Origin: Candidatus Saccharimonadota bacterium
Lineage (GTDB): Bacteria; Patescibacteriota; Saccharimonadia; Saccharimonadales; Saccharimonadaceae
DNA length: 64,000 nt
Assembly: GCA_028288995.1 (NCBI GenBank)
Contig: JAQGHF010000005.1
Location: 46,578-110,577 of the forward strand
Direction: 5' to 3'
Part shown: piece by piece, positions 39,081 to 49,628 of the stretch
Layout of the letters: each line of letters starts with the position of its first letter
Position numbering within the stretch: the first letter of the stretch is position 1
Made by a program: the position numbers and the translations under genes
Notes under the pieces: generated by a model
Databases searched by the model: none
The model's input: only the letters and a program-made list of their open reading frames with translations
What the model was told of the DNA's origin: nothing

Positions 39081-40064
39081 ATGTCTAAGAAAAAAAAGCA
39101 AAAATCGAAGCCTACCTCTGGATTTATTTCCCGTACTCGTAGTATCGTCACAGCGATAAGCATTGTTATACTCGGTGGTGGTTTTACGGTCTATGCTCTA
39201 TCGACGTATCACACGAAGCTTGTCACACACACTGATATTCCAACAGTTCAAACGAGCGATAGTGATAAAACATCGGGAACTTCAACGACAACGACCCCAC
39301 CCACAACTCCGACAAAAACAACACCTTCGACGACCCCACCCACCTCTTCAACTCCCAGTAACGTTGTTACGCCTGGTTCGTCTACCGATGTTCCAACCCT
39401 GACACCCCCCAAAACGGGATCAAATAGCACCACAAGTTATCAATCAACAAACTGGTCGGGGTATCTCTCGACTGGAGGTAGCTTCACTGCAGTCTCTGGG
39501 ACCTGGATTGCACCAAGTCCAACAGCAACCAGTACAACTGTAGAATCAGGCGATGGAACATGGATTGGTATTGGTGGTCTTAGCACATCTGACCTTATTC
39601 AAGTTGGAACGCAAAATACTATTTCGCCGTCAGGTATTGTCTCGACAACAGGATTCTACGAATTACTACCTGCTAGTGCTGTAGGTATTGGTTCACTTAC
39701 TATTACACCAGGCGATACGATATCTGCCTCAATTACACAGACTGCAACCAGTCAATGGACAATTTCTTTGACAGATGTCACAACTGGACAAACATTCTCA
39801 ACGTCTGTGAGTTACGTGTCATCATTATCATCAGCTGAGTGGATCCAAGAAGACCCAAGTAATCCAGATGGTAGTCTCGTCTTACTCGACAATTTTGGAA
39901 CGGTGCAGTTTAGTAATGCAACAACAATAATGAATGGTACGACTATGTCCGCTGCAGCGAGTAACGCATCGCAAATTACGCTGGTTGGTCAAGGAGGCGC
40001 AGCTGGTCATGGCGGGACGCCTTCGTCGCTTAGTGGCAGCTCATTTACGGTACAATATCAGTAA
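39081..40064 (+). CDS. Exported G1 (eqolisin/A4)-family peptidase-like protein
   Basis: N-terminal TM, Thr/Pro linker, NWSGYLSTGGSFTAVSGTWIAPSP...GDGTWIGIGGLSTSDLIQVGT...GFYELLPASAVGI. Confidence 0.78.
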   Translation: MSKKKKQKSKPTSGFISRTRSIVTAISIVILGGGFTVYALSTYHTKLVTHTDIPTVQTSDSDKTSGTSTTTTPPTTPTKTTPSTTPPTSSTPSNVVTPGSSTDVPTLTPPKTGSNSTTSYQSTNWSGYLSTGGSFTAVSGTWIAPSPTATSTTVESGDGTWIGIGGLSTSDLIQVGTQNTISPSGIVSTTGFYELLPASAVGIGSLTITPGDTISASITQTATSQWTISLTDVTTGQTFSTSVSYVSSLSSAEWIQEDPSNPDGSLVLLDNFGTVQFSNATTIMNGTTMSAAASNASQITLVGQGGAAGHGGTPSSLSGSSFTVQYQ

Positions 40065-40086
40065 TGGGCAAGGTATAATTACGGGA

Positions 40087-40500
40087 ATGAAGCGACGCAC
40101 TAAGATAATCGTCATTACTGTCCTTGCGTCAATCTTTACTGTAGGGGTATCCTTCGGCGCTATATGGGCAATCTCGTCGTATCTCGACCATCAATATGCA
40201 AGTTTGCATGACGGATGTTATCCAAATCAAACACATCACACGATTGTCGTGAAGGATAATAAAGCCATTCCAAGCAGTACGGAAGGCAAAAGATGCGATA
40301 CATTAACTATCACGAATCTTGATGACAAAAGCCGTGAGATGGCATTTGGTCTCCATGAACAGCACACGCCCTATGATGGTGTGACTGAAAAGGTTTTAGC
40401 GAAGGGTGAAAGCTTTACTGTTACGTTGGTGCAAACTGGAAACTTTAAGGTTCACGATCACGAGCACGACGAAGTTCAAGCCACTTTCGCAGTAAAGTAA
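40087..40500 (+). CDS. Membrane-anchored cupredoxin-like protein
   Basis: N-terminal TM; CDTLTITNLDDKSREMAFGLHEQH...FTVTLVQTGNFKVHDHEHDE. Confidence 0.55.
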   Translation: MKRRTKIIVITVLASIFTVGVSFGAIWAISSYLDHQYASLHDGCYPNQTHHTIVVKDNKAIPSSTEGKRCDTLTITNLDDKSREMAFGLHEQHTPYDGVTEKVLAKGESFTVTLVQTGNFKVHDHEHDEVQATFAVK

Positions 40501-40512
40501 TCTGGGAAATAA

Positions 40513-40887
40513 TTAGTTCTTACCGTTCTTTCGACGATGAGCTACCCATAATTCAAACACCAAGGCGCCATATGGAACGACGCTGATCAGTTCTGCAAAG
40601 ATGAATCGCCAAACACTCCATTTGAGTGCTCGATGCGCAAAGATCACGATAAACAAATAAAACAGATAGAGAATGCCGTGGATACTTCCAGCGATGGCTA
40701 TGTAGGCACTATTATGTGGCCACTGCATTGTCACAGCGATGATACCGATGATTAAACATGTCCACCCGAATGTTTCGACAAATGCAGCGAGTTTGAATAG
40801 CCCCCACGCCTCTTTATCGGTAAAGATATTGTCGAGTGCATCGTAGGCGCGTGTAGCGATTTGTTTTATGTTTATTTTCATTTTCAT
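40513..40887 (-). CDS. DUF3817-like membrane protein
   Basis: FKLAAFVETFGWTCLIIGI...SIHGILYLFYL...AELISVVPYGALVFE. Confidence 0.7.
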   Translation of the reverse strand: MKMKINIKQIATRAYDALDNIFTDKEAWGLFKLAAFVETFGWTCLIIGIIAVTMQWPHNSAYIAIAGSIHGILYLFYLFIVIFAHRALKWSVWRFIFAELISVVPYGALVFELWVAHRRKNGKN

Positions 40888-40913
40888 CTGTTTATAATAG
40901 CGTATATATGGGA

Positions 40914-41585
40914 TTATTTACGGGCACTCAAGACCTTTTTGCCCAATTCAGTCTGTGGGAAATGGTCAACCATTGATTGCAGTGCTGCTGCCTCTACATG
41001 TGCACCAAATACGTCACTTCCAGGTTCAAGTCGAATACCAAATGCGAGTGGACCAATAATGACTGGGTCAAAGCCAACGTCGTTGACGAGACCTGCAATG
41101 GTATCAAGATCCGCTTCATTATTACCAGCTATTGCAATCGCTTTCCTGCCGGGCGCACCCGCGGGGCGCGTCTCATCGTGAAGCTCGTGGTAGCCAATGT
41201 GGCTAAATGCTTTAACAACGTGTGACTCAGGTAAGAATTTCTGAATCGTTTCACTGGTTGAAGTCGTGAGGTCTTTTAAGTCTGGCTGGTCGCCGTCTAC
41301 CTCCCACCAGTAGTTCATCGCATCAATGACCAGCTTTCCTGCAAGTTCATCCTTTGGAATCGTTTGATACTTTCCCAGTGGTAACGCTAGGATAACAATA
41401 TCTGCCTGTTTCACAGCTTCTTGTTTCGTAACGGCGACCGCGCCCGGTGTCAGGACTTTGACGGTCAACGCTATCTTATCAGGACTGCCTGAGCCTGCTA
41501 GGAGTACTTTATAGCCAGCTTTTAATAGTAATTGCGCAATCACGACTCCTACTTTGCCTACGCCAAGAATTCCGATTGTTTTCAT
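40914..41585 (-). CDS. NADPH-dependent F420-reductase-like / NAD-binding oxidoreductase
   Basis: MKTIGILGVGKVGVVIAQLLLKAGY; HVVKAFSHIGYHEL. Confidence 0.85.
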   Translation of the reverse strand: MKTIGILGVGKVGVVIAQLLLKAGYKVLLAGSGSPDKIALTVKVLTPGAVAVTKQEAVKQADIVILALPLGKYQTIPKDELAGKLVIDAMNYWWEVDGDQPDLKDLTTSTSETIQKFLPESHVVKAFSHIGYHELHDETRPAGAPGRKAIAIAGNNEADLDTIAGLVNDVGFDPVIIGPLAFGIRLEPGSDVFGAHVEAAALQSMVDHFPQTELGKKVLSARK

Positions 41586-42655
41586 TATCTTTCGTCTTCT
41601 GCAAGCAGTTCACGAACGCGTGGAATGACTTTTGTTCCATACAATTCAATAAACTTCAGTCGTGCACTGGCAGCAAGTGGACCTTGTCCATATACCAAAT
41701 CGAAACGACCGACACCAAGTAGCTTGATTGAGCGAGCCATTTTCTTGGCAACCGTTTCAGGTGAGCCAATGTACAGTGATCCGTTTACAATTTCATACAT
41801 GAATTGATCACGAGTAATCGGTGCCCATCCACGTGTTTTACCGATACGATCGTGACTCTTTTTGTATGGTGGCCACGCAAGTCTAATAGCCTCTTCGTCA
41901 GTGTCAGCAATAAAGCCCGGTGAGTGCATGCCGATCGGGTGTGTTTTTGTACCGAATTCTTTTGTAGCTTGCCGGTACAGGTCAATATAGGGCACAAAGC
42001 GATCGGGTGATCCACCAATAATCGCAAGCATCAAAGGAAAGTTGTAATGTGCTGCTCGTATAACCGACTGAGGTGATCCACCAACGCCGATCATCGTTTC
42101 TATGTGTCCTGACTCCGTTTTAGGAAATACATCCGCCTTATCAAGCGCTGCGCGTGTCGTACCTTCCCATGTCACCGGCTTTTCTTTAAGAAGTTCCGCA
42201 AAGAGTTGGACTTTCTCTTCAAAAAGCACTTCATAATCCTGAAGATCGTACCCGAATAATGGGAATGATTCCGTAAATGAACCACGGCCAAGAATGACCT
42301 GCGCCCGTCCATTCGAGAGTGCATCAATCGTTGAGAATCGTTCAAACACACGAACAGGGTCATCCGAGCTGAGAACAGTTACGCCAGTCGCGAGGGTAAT
42401 TTTTGATGTCTTTGTTGCAATGCCTGCAAGAACGGTATCAGGTGCCGAGATGGCATACTCTGGACGGTGGTGCTCACCAAGTGCGATTGCATCAATCCCT
42501 ACTTTTTCTGCAAGCACAGCTTCATCGACGACTTGTCGAATTGCCTGCGCGTATGTCAGTAAATTCTTGTTGTCATCAACAGGAAGATCACCAAATGTAT
42601 CGATGCCAAATAATACTTCGTGTTTCTTCCCTGTCATGAGCTCAACTTTCTTCAA
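41585..42655 (-). CDS. LLM-class flavin-dependent oxidoreductase
   Basis: EKVGIDAIALGEHHRPEYAISAPDTVLAGIA. Confidence 0.93.
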   Translation of the reverse strand: MKKVELMTGKKHEVLFGIDTFGDLPVDDNKNLLTYAQAIRQVVDEAVLAEKVGIDAIALGEHHRPEYAISAPDTVLAGIATKTSKITLATGVTVLSSDDPVRVFERFSTIDALSNGRAQVILGRGSFTESFPLFGYDLQDYEVLFEEKVQLFAELLKEKPVTWEGTTRAALDKADVFPKTESGHIETMIGVGGSPQSVIRAAHYNFPLMLAIIGGSPDRFVPYIDLYRQATKEFGTKTHPIGMHSPGFIADTDEEAIRLAWPPYKKSHDRIGKTRGWAPITRDQFMYEIVNGSLYIGSPETVAKKMARSIKLLGVGRFDLVYGQGPLAASARLKFIELYGTKVIPRVRELLAEDER

Positions 42656-42729
42656 TGCTATATTTTATATAGTAATCTATTACTTCTATAGTACGTAAAG
42701 ACATGGACTTTGTAAAGCTACTCGTCGCA

Positions 42730-45090
42730 CTAGTCATCCCACCTTGCGCTATGCTTCTTTCGCACTTTATGCGCTGGCTTGAAGCCACGGTGTGCATGGT
42801 GCCTGCCTGGTGCACGGCGACTCGTAAATGATGCGGCAACTTGATTCATAAAATCAGTACCAAAGTGTGATTCAAGTTTGGTCAGAGCAAATAAGTCTTT
42901 CCGTCTATTAGCATTGAGGTTTTCGATGTTGATCACGCCACCTGCGAGTGAACTTACTGCAACTTTAATTCTGGGGTAAGGGATATTTGGAATGCGCTTG
43001 GCATGTGATCCTTCGAGTTTTCGCTTTTCCGTTTCAAGTTGATTGTATATCCATTTTGATAGTGCTTCCTGGAAGAATTTTTGGTTTTGCTTGGTGTTTT
43101 GGGTGACAGGTACACCAATGCCTTCTAATGTTCGTTTGCCGGCACGTATAAGCTGTGTAATGACGAGTGTTCCCAGTCGTGGATCATAGACCATCTTGCC
43201 TCTTTTTGCACTAAACTGCTCGGGTGAGAGCGCAATCAGCCACTCTGATTTTACGGCAGTTGCACTTTGGACGAGGTGAAGGGTTTGCAGTGTCCCGTCA
43301 CGTGTTGGAACCTCCAGATCAAACGGTGTTCCGGCAATCAGCGTTGGGTTTCGAACCACCGTGGTACTCGATAGCTCGCGGACATCCCCTGTGTAGATGT
43401 GGGTTGCTTCGCCTTTTATATCGACACTCCACAGTTGATTAACCTGACCTGCAACAATACAGTACATGAGGCTATCTTGTTCAGATTCGGTAATTGATGT
43501 CAGCAATGTTTCATCAAGCGAAATACCACTCAGGTCATGATTGAGACGCTCCATGACGTCTTTTGCTTTGGAGACATTCTTACTAATAATGCCGATCTCT
43601 TCATAGTCATCTGGATTAATGCCCGTAGTAACATCAATTAAAGCTCGGTAGACATCGTACTGTGCCAACAGGTCGGACTTTCGCTGTTTAGTGTACCTTT
43701 GCCACCCAATATGTCGTGGACCACCTTTTACGATGCCACCAATTTCTTGAATCGCGATAATTGCTGCCAGTTTTGTCTGTACTTCAGCACCATGTTCTTG
43801 AGATTCAACAAGCATACGCGCGTAACTCGATTCAACAGGATAGCGTTCCATCTCTCGGCCCACACTAGTGACATTTCCTGTCGGTGTCATTGCACCTAAA
43901 GAGATAAGAGTTTGCTTCGCCTGTTTAATCGCTCGTTTGCTTGGGTCGTGGAAGAAATCGAGCTGTTCAATATCAATACCAACATTTGCAAGTCGCAGCG
44001 TCAGGCGGTCAATGTGTTTACGGAGTATTTCGGGCGTGCCATATTCAGATCGTTCTTCAAAAGGAAGACATGGCAGGACGTCATATGGTGCCAAGATATA
44101 CTCACCTTCTTTGGTGCGTCCAGCGCGCCCTGCTCGTTGCAGGCAATCAGCCTGTGATGTCTGGGCAATAAACAGTCCCTCTACACCACTTCGTACTTCG
44201 CTCCGCCTTTCAAGACCGCTATCAATGACGACGTCGATATCATCAATCGTAATACTAGTTTGAGCGATATTTGTCGCTAAGATTACCTTACCATTCGGAT
44301 AACTCGCGAATGCCTGTTGCTGGGCAGTCGCCTCAAGCTGCGAGTGCAACGGAATGATAGGAATACCAGCAGCAGTTGCCTTTGTAGCAATAGCGTCGGT
44401 AATGTTTTGTATTTCAGCTTTACCTGGTAAGAAGACGAGGACGTTGCTACCTCCAGATTCTATCTTTTTTAAGATTTCAACGATAACATCGGTTCCGCGA
44501 CGTTTTTTGACCTCGTAACTTCGACCCGGAACAGATATAACAGCAGTCGTATTAAAGTAGGCTGCAAGCGGTGCGATGTCGATAGTGGCGCTCATGATGA
44601 CGACTTTAAAACGCGGGTCTTCAAGGCAACGTTTCTTTGCCCACGCGATGAGGACTTCCATATTTTCGTTCCATTCATGAACCTCATCCAGGACAAGCAC
44701 TTGGCGCTCTTTGATCCCTGCACCGGTAATTTCACGAACTAGCTGCAATCCGTCGGTACAGTATAAGATCTCATCGTTGGGGTCATCATCGCGTTCCTGT
44801 GCAGTTCTGTAGCCAATGACTCCGGTACTATCGCTTGAAGTGCGCAGTGCCCACTCTTCACGAACACGTTTTGACAAGTTTCGAGCCGCAAGGATGCGCG
44901 GCTGGGTGACAATAACCTTGGTGTAGCCGTGATCAGCCAAGTACTGTGGAACTTGGGTACTCTTACCAGCACCGGTTTCGGCAGTAATAATAGTAACTTG
45001 ATTAGCATCAACCGCTTCAATAATCGCTGTTTTATACGAAAATATAGGAAGATCTTCGATAAAATGAGATACCGTAATGTCAGGATTCAT
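42730..45090 (-). CDS. DEAH-box helicase (HrpA/DHX-like)
   Basis: ITAETGAGKSTQVPQYLAD, DEVHEWN, QRAGRAGRTKEGEY. Confidence 0.93.
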   Translation of the reverse strand: MNPDITVSHFIEDLPIFSYKTAIIEAVDANQVTIITAETGAGKSTQVPQYLADHGYTKVIVTQPRILAARNLSKRVREEWALRTSSDSTGVIGYRTAQERDDDPNDEILYCTDGLQLVREITGAGIKERQVLVLDEVHEWNENMEVLIAWAKKRCLEDPRFKVVIMSATIDIAPLAAYFNTTAVISVPGRSYEVKKRRGTDVIVEILKKIESGGSNVLVFLPGKAEIQNITDAIATKATAAGIPIIPLHSQLEATAQQQAFASYPNGKVILATNIAQTSITIDDIDVVIDSGLERRSEVRSGVEGLFIAQTSQADCLQRAGRAGRTKEGEYILAPYDVLPCLPFEERSEYGTPEILRKHIDRLTLRLANVGIDIEQLDFFHDPSKRAIKQAKQTLISLGAMTPTGNVTSVGREMERYPVESSYARMLVESQEHGAEVQTKLAAIIAIQEIGGIVKGGPRHIGWQRYTKQRKSDLLAQYDVYRALIDVTTGINPDDYEEIGIISKNVSKAKDVMERLNHDLSGISLDETLLTSITESEQDSLMYCIVAGQVNQLWSVDIKGEATHIYTGDVRELSSTTVVRNPTLIAGTPFDLEVPTRDGTLQTLHLVQSATAVKSEWLIALSPEQFSAKRGKMVYDPRLGTLVITQLIRAGKRTLEGIGVPVTQNTKQNQKFFQEALSKWIYNQLETEKRKLEGSHAKRIPNIPYPRIKVAVSSLAGGVINIENLNANRRKDLFALTKLESHFGTDFMNQVAASFTSRRAPGRHHAHRGFKPAHKVRKKHSARWDD

Positions 45091-45125
45091 TACGCTTATT
45101 GTAACAAAAAGCTATAATTAAAGGT

Positions 45126-45338
45126 ATGAAGCACAAAAAACGTAGCCCGACCTATCCCCTTTTGCCTAATGAGACTGAATATTGCCTTGTTGGCGACAAA
45201 AAGAAACGAAAATACGAGACGGAACTTGATGCGGAGCTTTCGGCACCTTCTAAAGACCTGCAGCAATACGTCTGTGAGTTTTGCGGTCATTGGCACAATG
45301 GGACTAGTAAGTTTGAACAACAAATGAAACGAGATTAG
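45126..45338 (+). CDS. Small uncharacterised protein, 70 aa (CxxC-type C-terminal motif)
   Basis: TATAAT upstream of ATG; CEFCGHWHNG. Confidence 0.55.
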   Translation: MKHKKRSPTYPLLPNETEYCLVGDKKKRKYETELDAELSAPSKDLQQYVCEFCGHWHNGTSKFEQQMKRD

Positions 45339-45718
45339 AACTTCATCAGTTCGAGCGTTTCGAGTTGTTGTGTACTGATTCCCTTAGGAAACAGTATCTG
45401 AGAAAAGCTTCGCGTATCTTTTGTATCATGAATTGCTCCTATGATTGCAATGGTGATGAGGATCACTGTCGCAGTAATGGTATAGGCAACTGCTTCTTCG
45501 GATGCAACATTGTAGCCTTCAGGTACCACTGAGATTATCTGTACAATCGTACCTGGTGTCGTAAAGAAACCAATGCTTGTGATGTGCCCCCAGTGCATCA
45601 CAGCATGGAATAGTTCATGGAGTACGACACTCAAGATGAGGCCGATCATAGCGACGACTATTCGTGCGTCAAGTTGGATAACTGGACGCTTTTGCCTCTT
45701 TTGCACAAGCACTTGCAT
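45335..45718 (-). CDS. Putative membrane metallopeptidase-like protein (HExxH)
   Basis: VLHELFHAVMHWGHITSIGFFTTPG. Confidence 0.6.
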   Translation of the reverse strand: MQVLVQKRQKRPVIQLDARIVVAMIGLILSVVLHELFHAVMHWGHITSIGFFTTPGTIVQIISVVPEGYNVASEEAVAYTITATVILITIAIIGAIHDTKDTRSFSQILFPKGISTQQLETLELMKF

Positions 45719-45785
45719 AAGATGTACATTATATCATTATATGCGTTGAATGTCAATGTACTGAAAGGGTTACCTTAGCAATATG

Positions 45786-47147
45786 CTACGCTTTTTGTAC
45801 CTTTTGTTTGTTTATATTCTGAATCCCGATTGCGGAGATAATGCCTCCAAGAATAAGCAGGGCTGAACAAAGCACGATGCCAATATGGAAGCCACTCAAG
45901 GTAATAATTTTCCCAACAAAGAGTCCAATCACGGCAATAGATAGCAGACCGGCGATTCGAGCAACTGCATTATTGATAGCCGAACCTATCCCCGCTTGCG
46001 ATGACTGTATCGAACCAAGGATTGCTGACGTTAACGGTGCAACCGTAATGGATAGCCCAAGTCCAAAGAGGATAATGCCTGGAAGTAGCTGCGTCCAGTA
46101 AATAGTCGGGACGTTCACAAAGAGCATATATAACGTACCGATTCCCGCGACGATAGGACCAACAGCCATAAATAGTCGTGGACCGTATTTACCAGACAAT
46201 GCACCGAATCGAGATGATAGGAAGAACATGATGATTGTAATTGGCAGCGAGACGAGCCCTGCGAGCGTTGCAGGATAGCCAGCGACTTGTTGAAGGAAGA
46301 TAACAATCAGGAAGCCTTGTAAAGCAAGCGCCGCATAAATAAATAGTGTCGCAAGGTTGCCAACGCTGAAGTTTTGGACATGGAACAGTTCTAGTGGTAA
46401 CATAGGTTCTTTCGTACGTCGTTCATGGAAGATAAACCAAATCATAGCAGCAACGCCAGCGGCAAACGTCCCCCAAATTAATGGACTATTCCAACCGTAA
46501 TTCCCCTGCTCGATCAGTGCGTATACAATGCCACCTAGTCCAACAGCACCAAGGATAATGCCAAGGGTATCGATAGGCTTTCGGGTCCTCGTATCTTCTA
46601 TTTCTAAACGCTTCAAAAGAACCAGTGAGATAACGATAGGAATGACATTAATCGCAAATACAAGTCGCCATGACAAAAGGTCTACCATCAGTCCTCCCAC
46701 GAGCGGACCGATGATAAATGCGATACCTGTCCAGCTCGTCCAGCGACCAATGGCTTTTGATTGTTCTACACCCTTGAAAGTACTAATAATGAGCGCTAAT
46801 GAGCTTGGAACAAGTAATGCGCCGGCAATGCCCTGTAATCCTCTGGAAATAATCAAAAATTCACTCGTTGGAGCAACAGCACAGAGAATTGATGTGACCA
46901 AAAACCCAATAAGTCCGACGCTTACTATCCTTTTACGACCGAAGATGTCTGAAAGTGATCCGGCTGCGAGGATCAACGTTCCGAGCGAAATCAGATAGGC
47001 ATCATTAACCCATTGTTGAATGAGAAGTCCTCCACCTAGCTCTTTACTAATGGCAGGCAATGCAACACCGACGACTGAACCATCGAGGAATGCAACAAAT
47101 GAGGCAAGGATAGCGATTATTAGTACAAGACGTTGCGAGGTTTTCAT
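45786..47147 (-). CDS. MFS transporter, DHA2/EmrB-QacA family
   Basis: FLDGSVVGVALPAISKELGG; 14-TM pattern. Confidence 0.93.
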   Translation of the reverse strand: MKTSQRLVLIIAILASFVAFLDGSVVGVALPAISKELGGGLLIQQWVNDAYLISLGTLILAAGSLSDIFGRKRIVSVGLIGFLVTSILCAVAPTSEFLIISRGLQGIAGALLVPSSLALIISTFKGVEQSKAIGRWTSWTGIAFIIGPLVGGLMVDLLSWRLVFAINVIPIVISLVLLKRLEIEDTRTRKPIDTLGIILGAVGLGGIVYALIEQGNYGWNSPLIWGTFAAGVAAMIWFIFHERRTKEPMLPLELFHVQNFSVGNLATLFIYAALALQGFLIVIFLQQVAGYPATLAGLVSLPITIIMFFLSSRFGALSGKYGPRLFMAVGPIVAGIGTLYMLFVNVPTIYWTQLLPGIILFGLGLSITVAPLTSAILGSIQSSQAGIGSAINNAVARIAGLLSIAVIGLFVGKIITLSGFHIGIVLCSALLILGGIISAIGIQNINKQKVQKA

Positions 47148-47163
47148 GTACTTAGCATACGCC

Positions 47164-48186
47164 CTATGACCACTTCTTGTATTTGAAGTACAGAAGCATC
47201 GAGACAGCCGCAAGCACAGATACGGTGATGATGAGCTTAAACATCGTGTAGTCACCAAGGAACGTCCACGAACCAGTTTCAATACCTCCAGGTAACAGCA
47301 CATTCATTCCGTAAAGAGACCCAATTAATGTCGCAGGAATTGTCAGCGTGAAAACCAATGTGAGTGCTTCAAGAATTTTATTCGTTTGTTCGGTACTGGT
47401 TGTGAAGTCGGCGTCTTTATAGATCTCGATACTTTCACGAGCCTCTTCGACTGTTTCCCAGAGCTTTCGTGTCACGTTTGTATTACTTCGGTAGTAACGT
47501 GCCAAATGTTCACCGGTGAACTTATCGATGGCGCCATCAAGCTCTTCAAGTACACTTTTTTGCATCGCAAGCGTTCTTCGAAGTCGCATAATTTTCTGCC
47601 TCAGAATGCCAATCTCAAATGCGTCTGATCTTGCGTCGTTAAAGACACGTTCTTCAATCTCATCAAGATCGGTCGATACACCGGCAAGTAGGAGGTCGAC
47701 ATCCTTCAAAAGGTGCTCAATGAGATGGAAAACGATCTTTCCTTGGGATTTATCTTCACCATGGTCATCTTTATGTTCATTAAAGCATTGTCGTATTGTT
47801 GGTGTACTGTGATCGTGAATTGTAACGAGATAGTTCTTGCCAAGGAAGATGCTGACTTGACTCGAGGCAATTCGCTGCTCACCTACGGTAGTATAGGGGA
47901 AATGGAGTATCAAGAAGATATAGTCGTCCTCAATGACGACTTGAGAGATCTGACCCTTGTTGTGTGCTTGACGGATTTGTACATCATGAAGATTGTATTT
48001 CGAGGCAATCGCCAGAAGATCTTCTTCCTTTGGGTTTTCCAGATCTATCCACTCAAATCCTTTATAATTTTGTCTGATAATACTTGAGGTTGGTGCGTTT
48101 ACAACAGTTCCTAATTGTTTACCTGCAAATATACCGAATAGACCATGTAATTTTTGTGGTTTGGGCATTTCGGAATTTTTAGACAT
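47164..48186 (-). CDS. CorA-family divalent cation transporter
   Basis: C-terminal TIPATLIGSLYGMNV and terminal TMs. Confidence 0.92.
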   Translation of the reverse strand: MSKNSEMPKPQKLHGLFGIFAGKQLGTVVNAPTSSIIRQNYKGFEWIDLENPKEEDLLAIASKYNLHDVQIRQAHNKGQISQVVIEDDYIFLILHFPYTTVGEQRIASSQVSIFLGKNYLVTIHDHSTPTIRQCFNEHKDDHGEDKSQGKIVFHLIEHLLKDVDLLLAGVSTDLDEIEERVFNDARSDAFEIGILRQKIMRLRRTLAMQKSVLEELDGAIDKFTGEHLARYYRSNTNVTRKLWETVEEARESIEIYKDADFTTSTEQTNKILEALTLVFTLTIPATLIGSLYGMNVLLPGGIETGSWTFLGDYTMFKLIITVSVLAAVSMLLYFKYKKWS

Positions 48187-48271
48187 ATACTGCTTTCGGT
48201 TTATTTCTATACCTATAATACCTTATGCTTTGATGTGTTCAATAAACAAAATAGCTTGCTACAATAGATGG

Positions 48272-48664
48272 ATGAGCTTATTTGAAAAACGTAAGGGTAC
48301 ACCCCTTGAAAACTACACCCCGATTGGCAAGAAAAATACCGTACCTGAACTAGAGATCATTGACATTGTTGTTGGTGATGGACAGGAAGTCATTGATGGC
48401 GACACAATTACCGCACACTATACAGGTGCACTGGCAACCGATGGGACTATTTTTGAAAGTAGTCACGATTCTGGTAATCCAGCGACTTTTGGTCTCAATC
48501 AAGTGATTGACGGCTGGACACAAGGTGTTCCAGGCATGAAAGTTGGTGGTACGCGCCGCTTAGTGATCCCTGCCGTACTGGCTTACGGACAACGACGAGC
48601 TTCGGCAATGATTGGTCCAAACAGTGATTTGGTATTTGATATCGAACTGATTGCCATTAAATAA
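48272..48664 (+). CDS. FKBP-type peptidyl-prolyl isomerase
   Basis: ITAHYTGALATDGTIFESSHDSG...VIDGWTQGVPGMKVGGTRRLVIP. Confidence 0.94.
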   Translation: MSLFEKRKGTPLENYTPIGKKNTVPELEIIDIVVGDGQEVIDGDTITAHYTGALATDGTIFESSHDSGNPATFGLNQVIDGWTQGVPGMKVGGTRRLVIPAVLAYGQRRASAMIGPNSDLVFDIELIAIK

Positions 48665-48665
48665 C

Positions 48666-48694
48666 AAAAAGCCTCCGTTTTGGAGGCCTTTTGT
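48666..48694. terminator. Terminator hairpin
   Basis: aaaaagcctccgttttggaggccttttgt. Confidence 0.85.
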
Positions 48695-48709
48695 ATATTC
48701 TTGGTATAT

Positions 48710-49531
48710 CTACACTTCAGTATCTTGAAGCCCGTTAAGATATTCCATATCTTCAGCGTCAATTTCGAAATCAACTGCTGCATTTTGTAAGATGTATTCT
48801 TCGTGCGTCGATTTCGGCAAGCTTACTGTGCCTCGTTGTAATGTATAACGAATACACACTTGTGCAACGGTTTTGCCGTACTTATCAGCAATCTTCTTCA
48901 CTTCTGGGTTATTCAAAATTCGACCAGTTGCAAGTGGTGAGTATGCCTCAATGAGAATGTCGTGATCCTGGCTGAACTGAGTAATGTCTTCTTCGGTAGA
49001 GCCAATAAAGAATCGAATTTGATTTACAGCTGGGACAATCGTTCCATTATCAAGAATTGCTTGCAGATCTTTGACGGCAAAGTTAGAGACACCAACCGCT
49101 TTTGCGCGACCACTTTTATTGATTTCTTCCAGAGCTTTCCAAGCTGCGATATTACCTTCCGTATAATCACCACCACGATCTGACCATGGCCAAGGTGCGT
49201 GAATAAGGTAGAGGTCGACGTAATCTACGCCCAAAGTTTTAATAGATGTTTCAAATTTTTCGAAAGCTTCCTCGTAATTTTTTACATCTGCCGGTAGCTT
49301 TGTCGTAAGAAAGATCTCTTCACGAGCGATACCACTATCTCTAATTGCCTTCCCCACGCTTTCCTCGTTTCCATAGACACGAGCTGTGTCTATATGCCTG
49401 TATCCAGACTTCAAGGCAAATAAGGTAGCGTTGTACGCTTCATCCCCGTTTGGAATTTGCCATGTGCCAAATCCAATTTTTGGTATTGTTGCGCCGGTGT
49501 TCAATGTATACGTATCAGTTAAAATTCCCAT
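48710..49531 (-). CDS. Aldo/keto reductase
   Basis: IPKIGFGTWQIPNGDEAY...GYRHIDTARVYGNEESVGKAIR...VGVSNFAVKDL. Confidence 0.96.
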   Translation of the reverse strand: MGILTDTYTLNTGATIPKIGFGTWQIPNGDEAYNATLFALKSGYRHIDTARVYGNEESVGKAIRDSGIAREEIFLTTKLPADVKNYEEAFEKFETSIKTLGVDYVDLYLIHAPWPWSDRGGDYTEGNIAAWKALEEINKSGRAKAVGVSNFAVKDLQAILDNGTIVPAVNQIRFFIGSTEEDITQFSQDHDILIEAYSPLATGRILNNPEVKKIADKYGKTVAQVCIRYTLQRGTVSLPKSTHEEYILQNAAVDFEIDAEDMEYLNGLQDTEV

Positions 49532-49628
49532 GTATTTATACTAGCAAATAAATCTGAACGTTCACTGAAGCTTAGGTCTTTTTTACTGCAGACTTATGAT
49601 TGATCTGTACCTGATATACTTAACTGTA

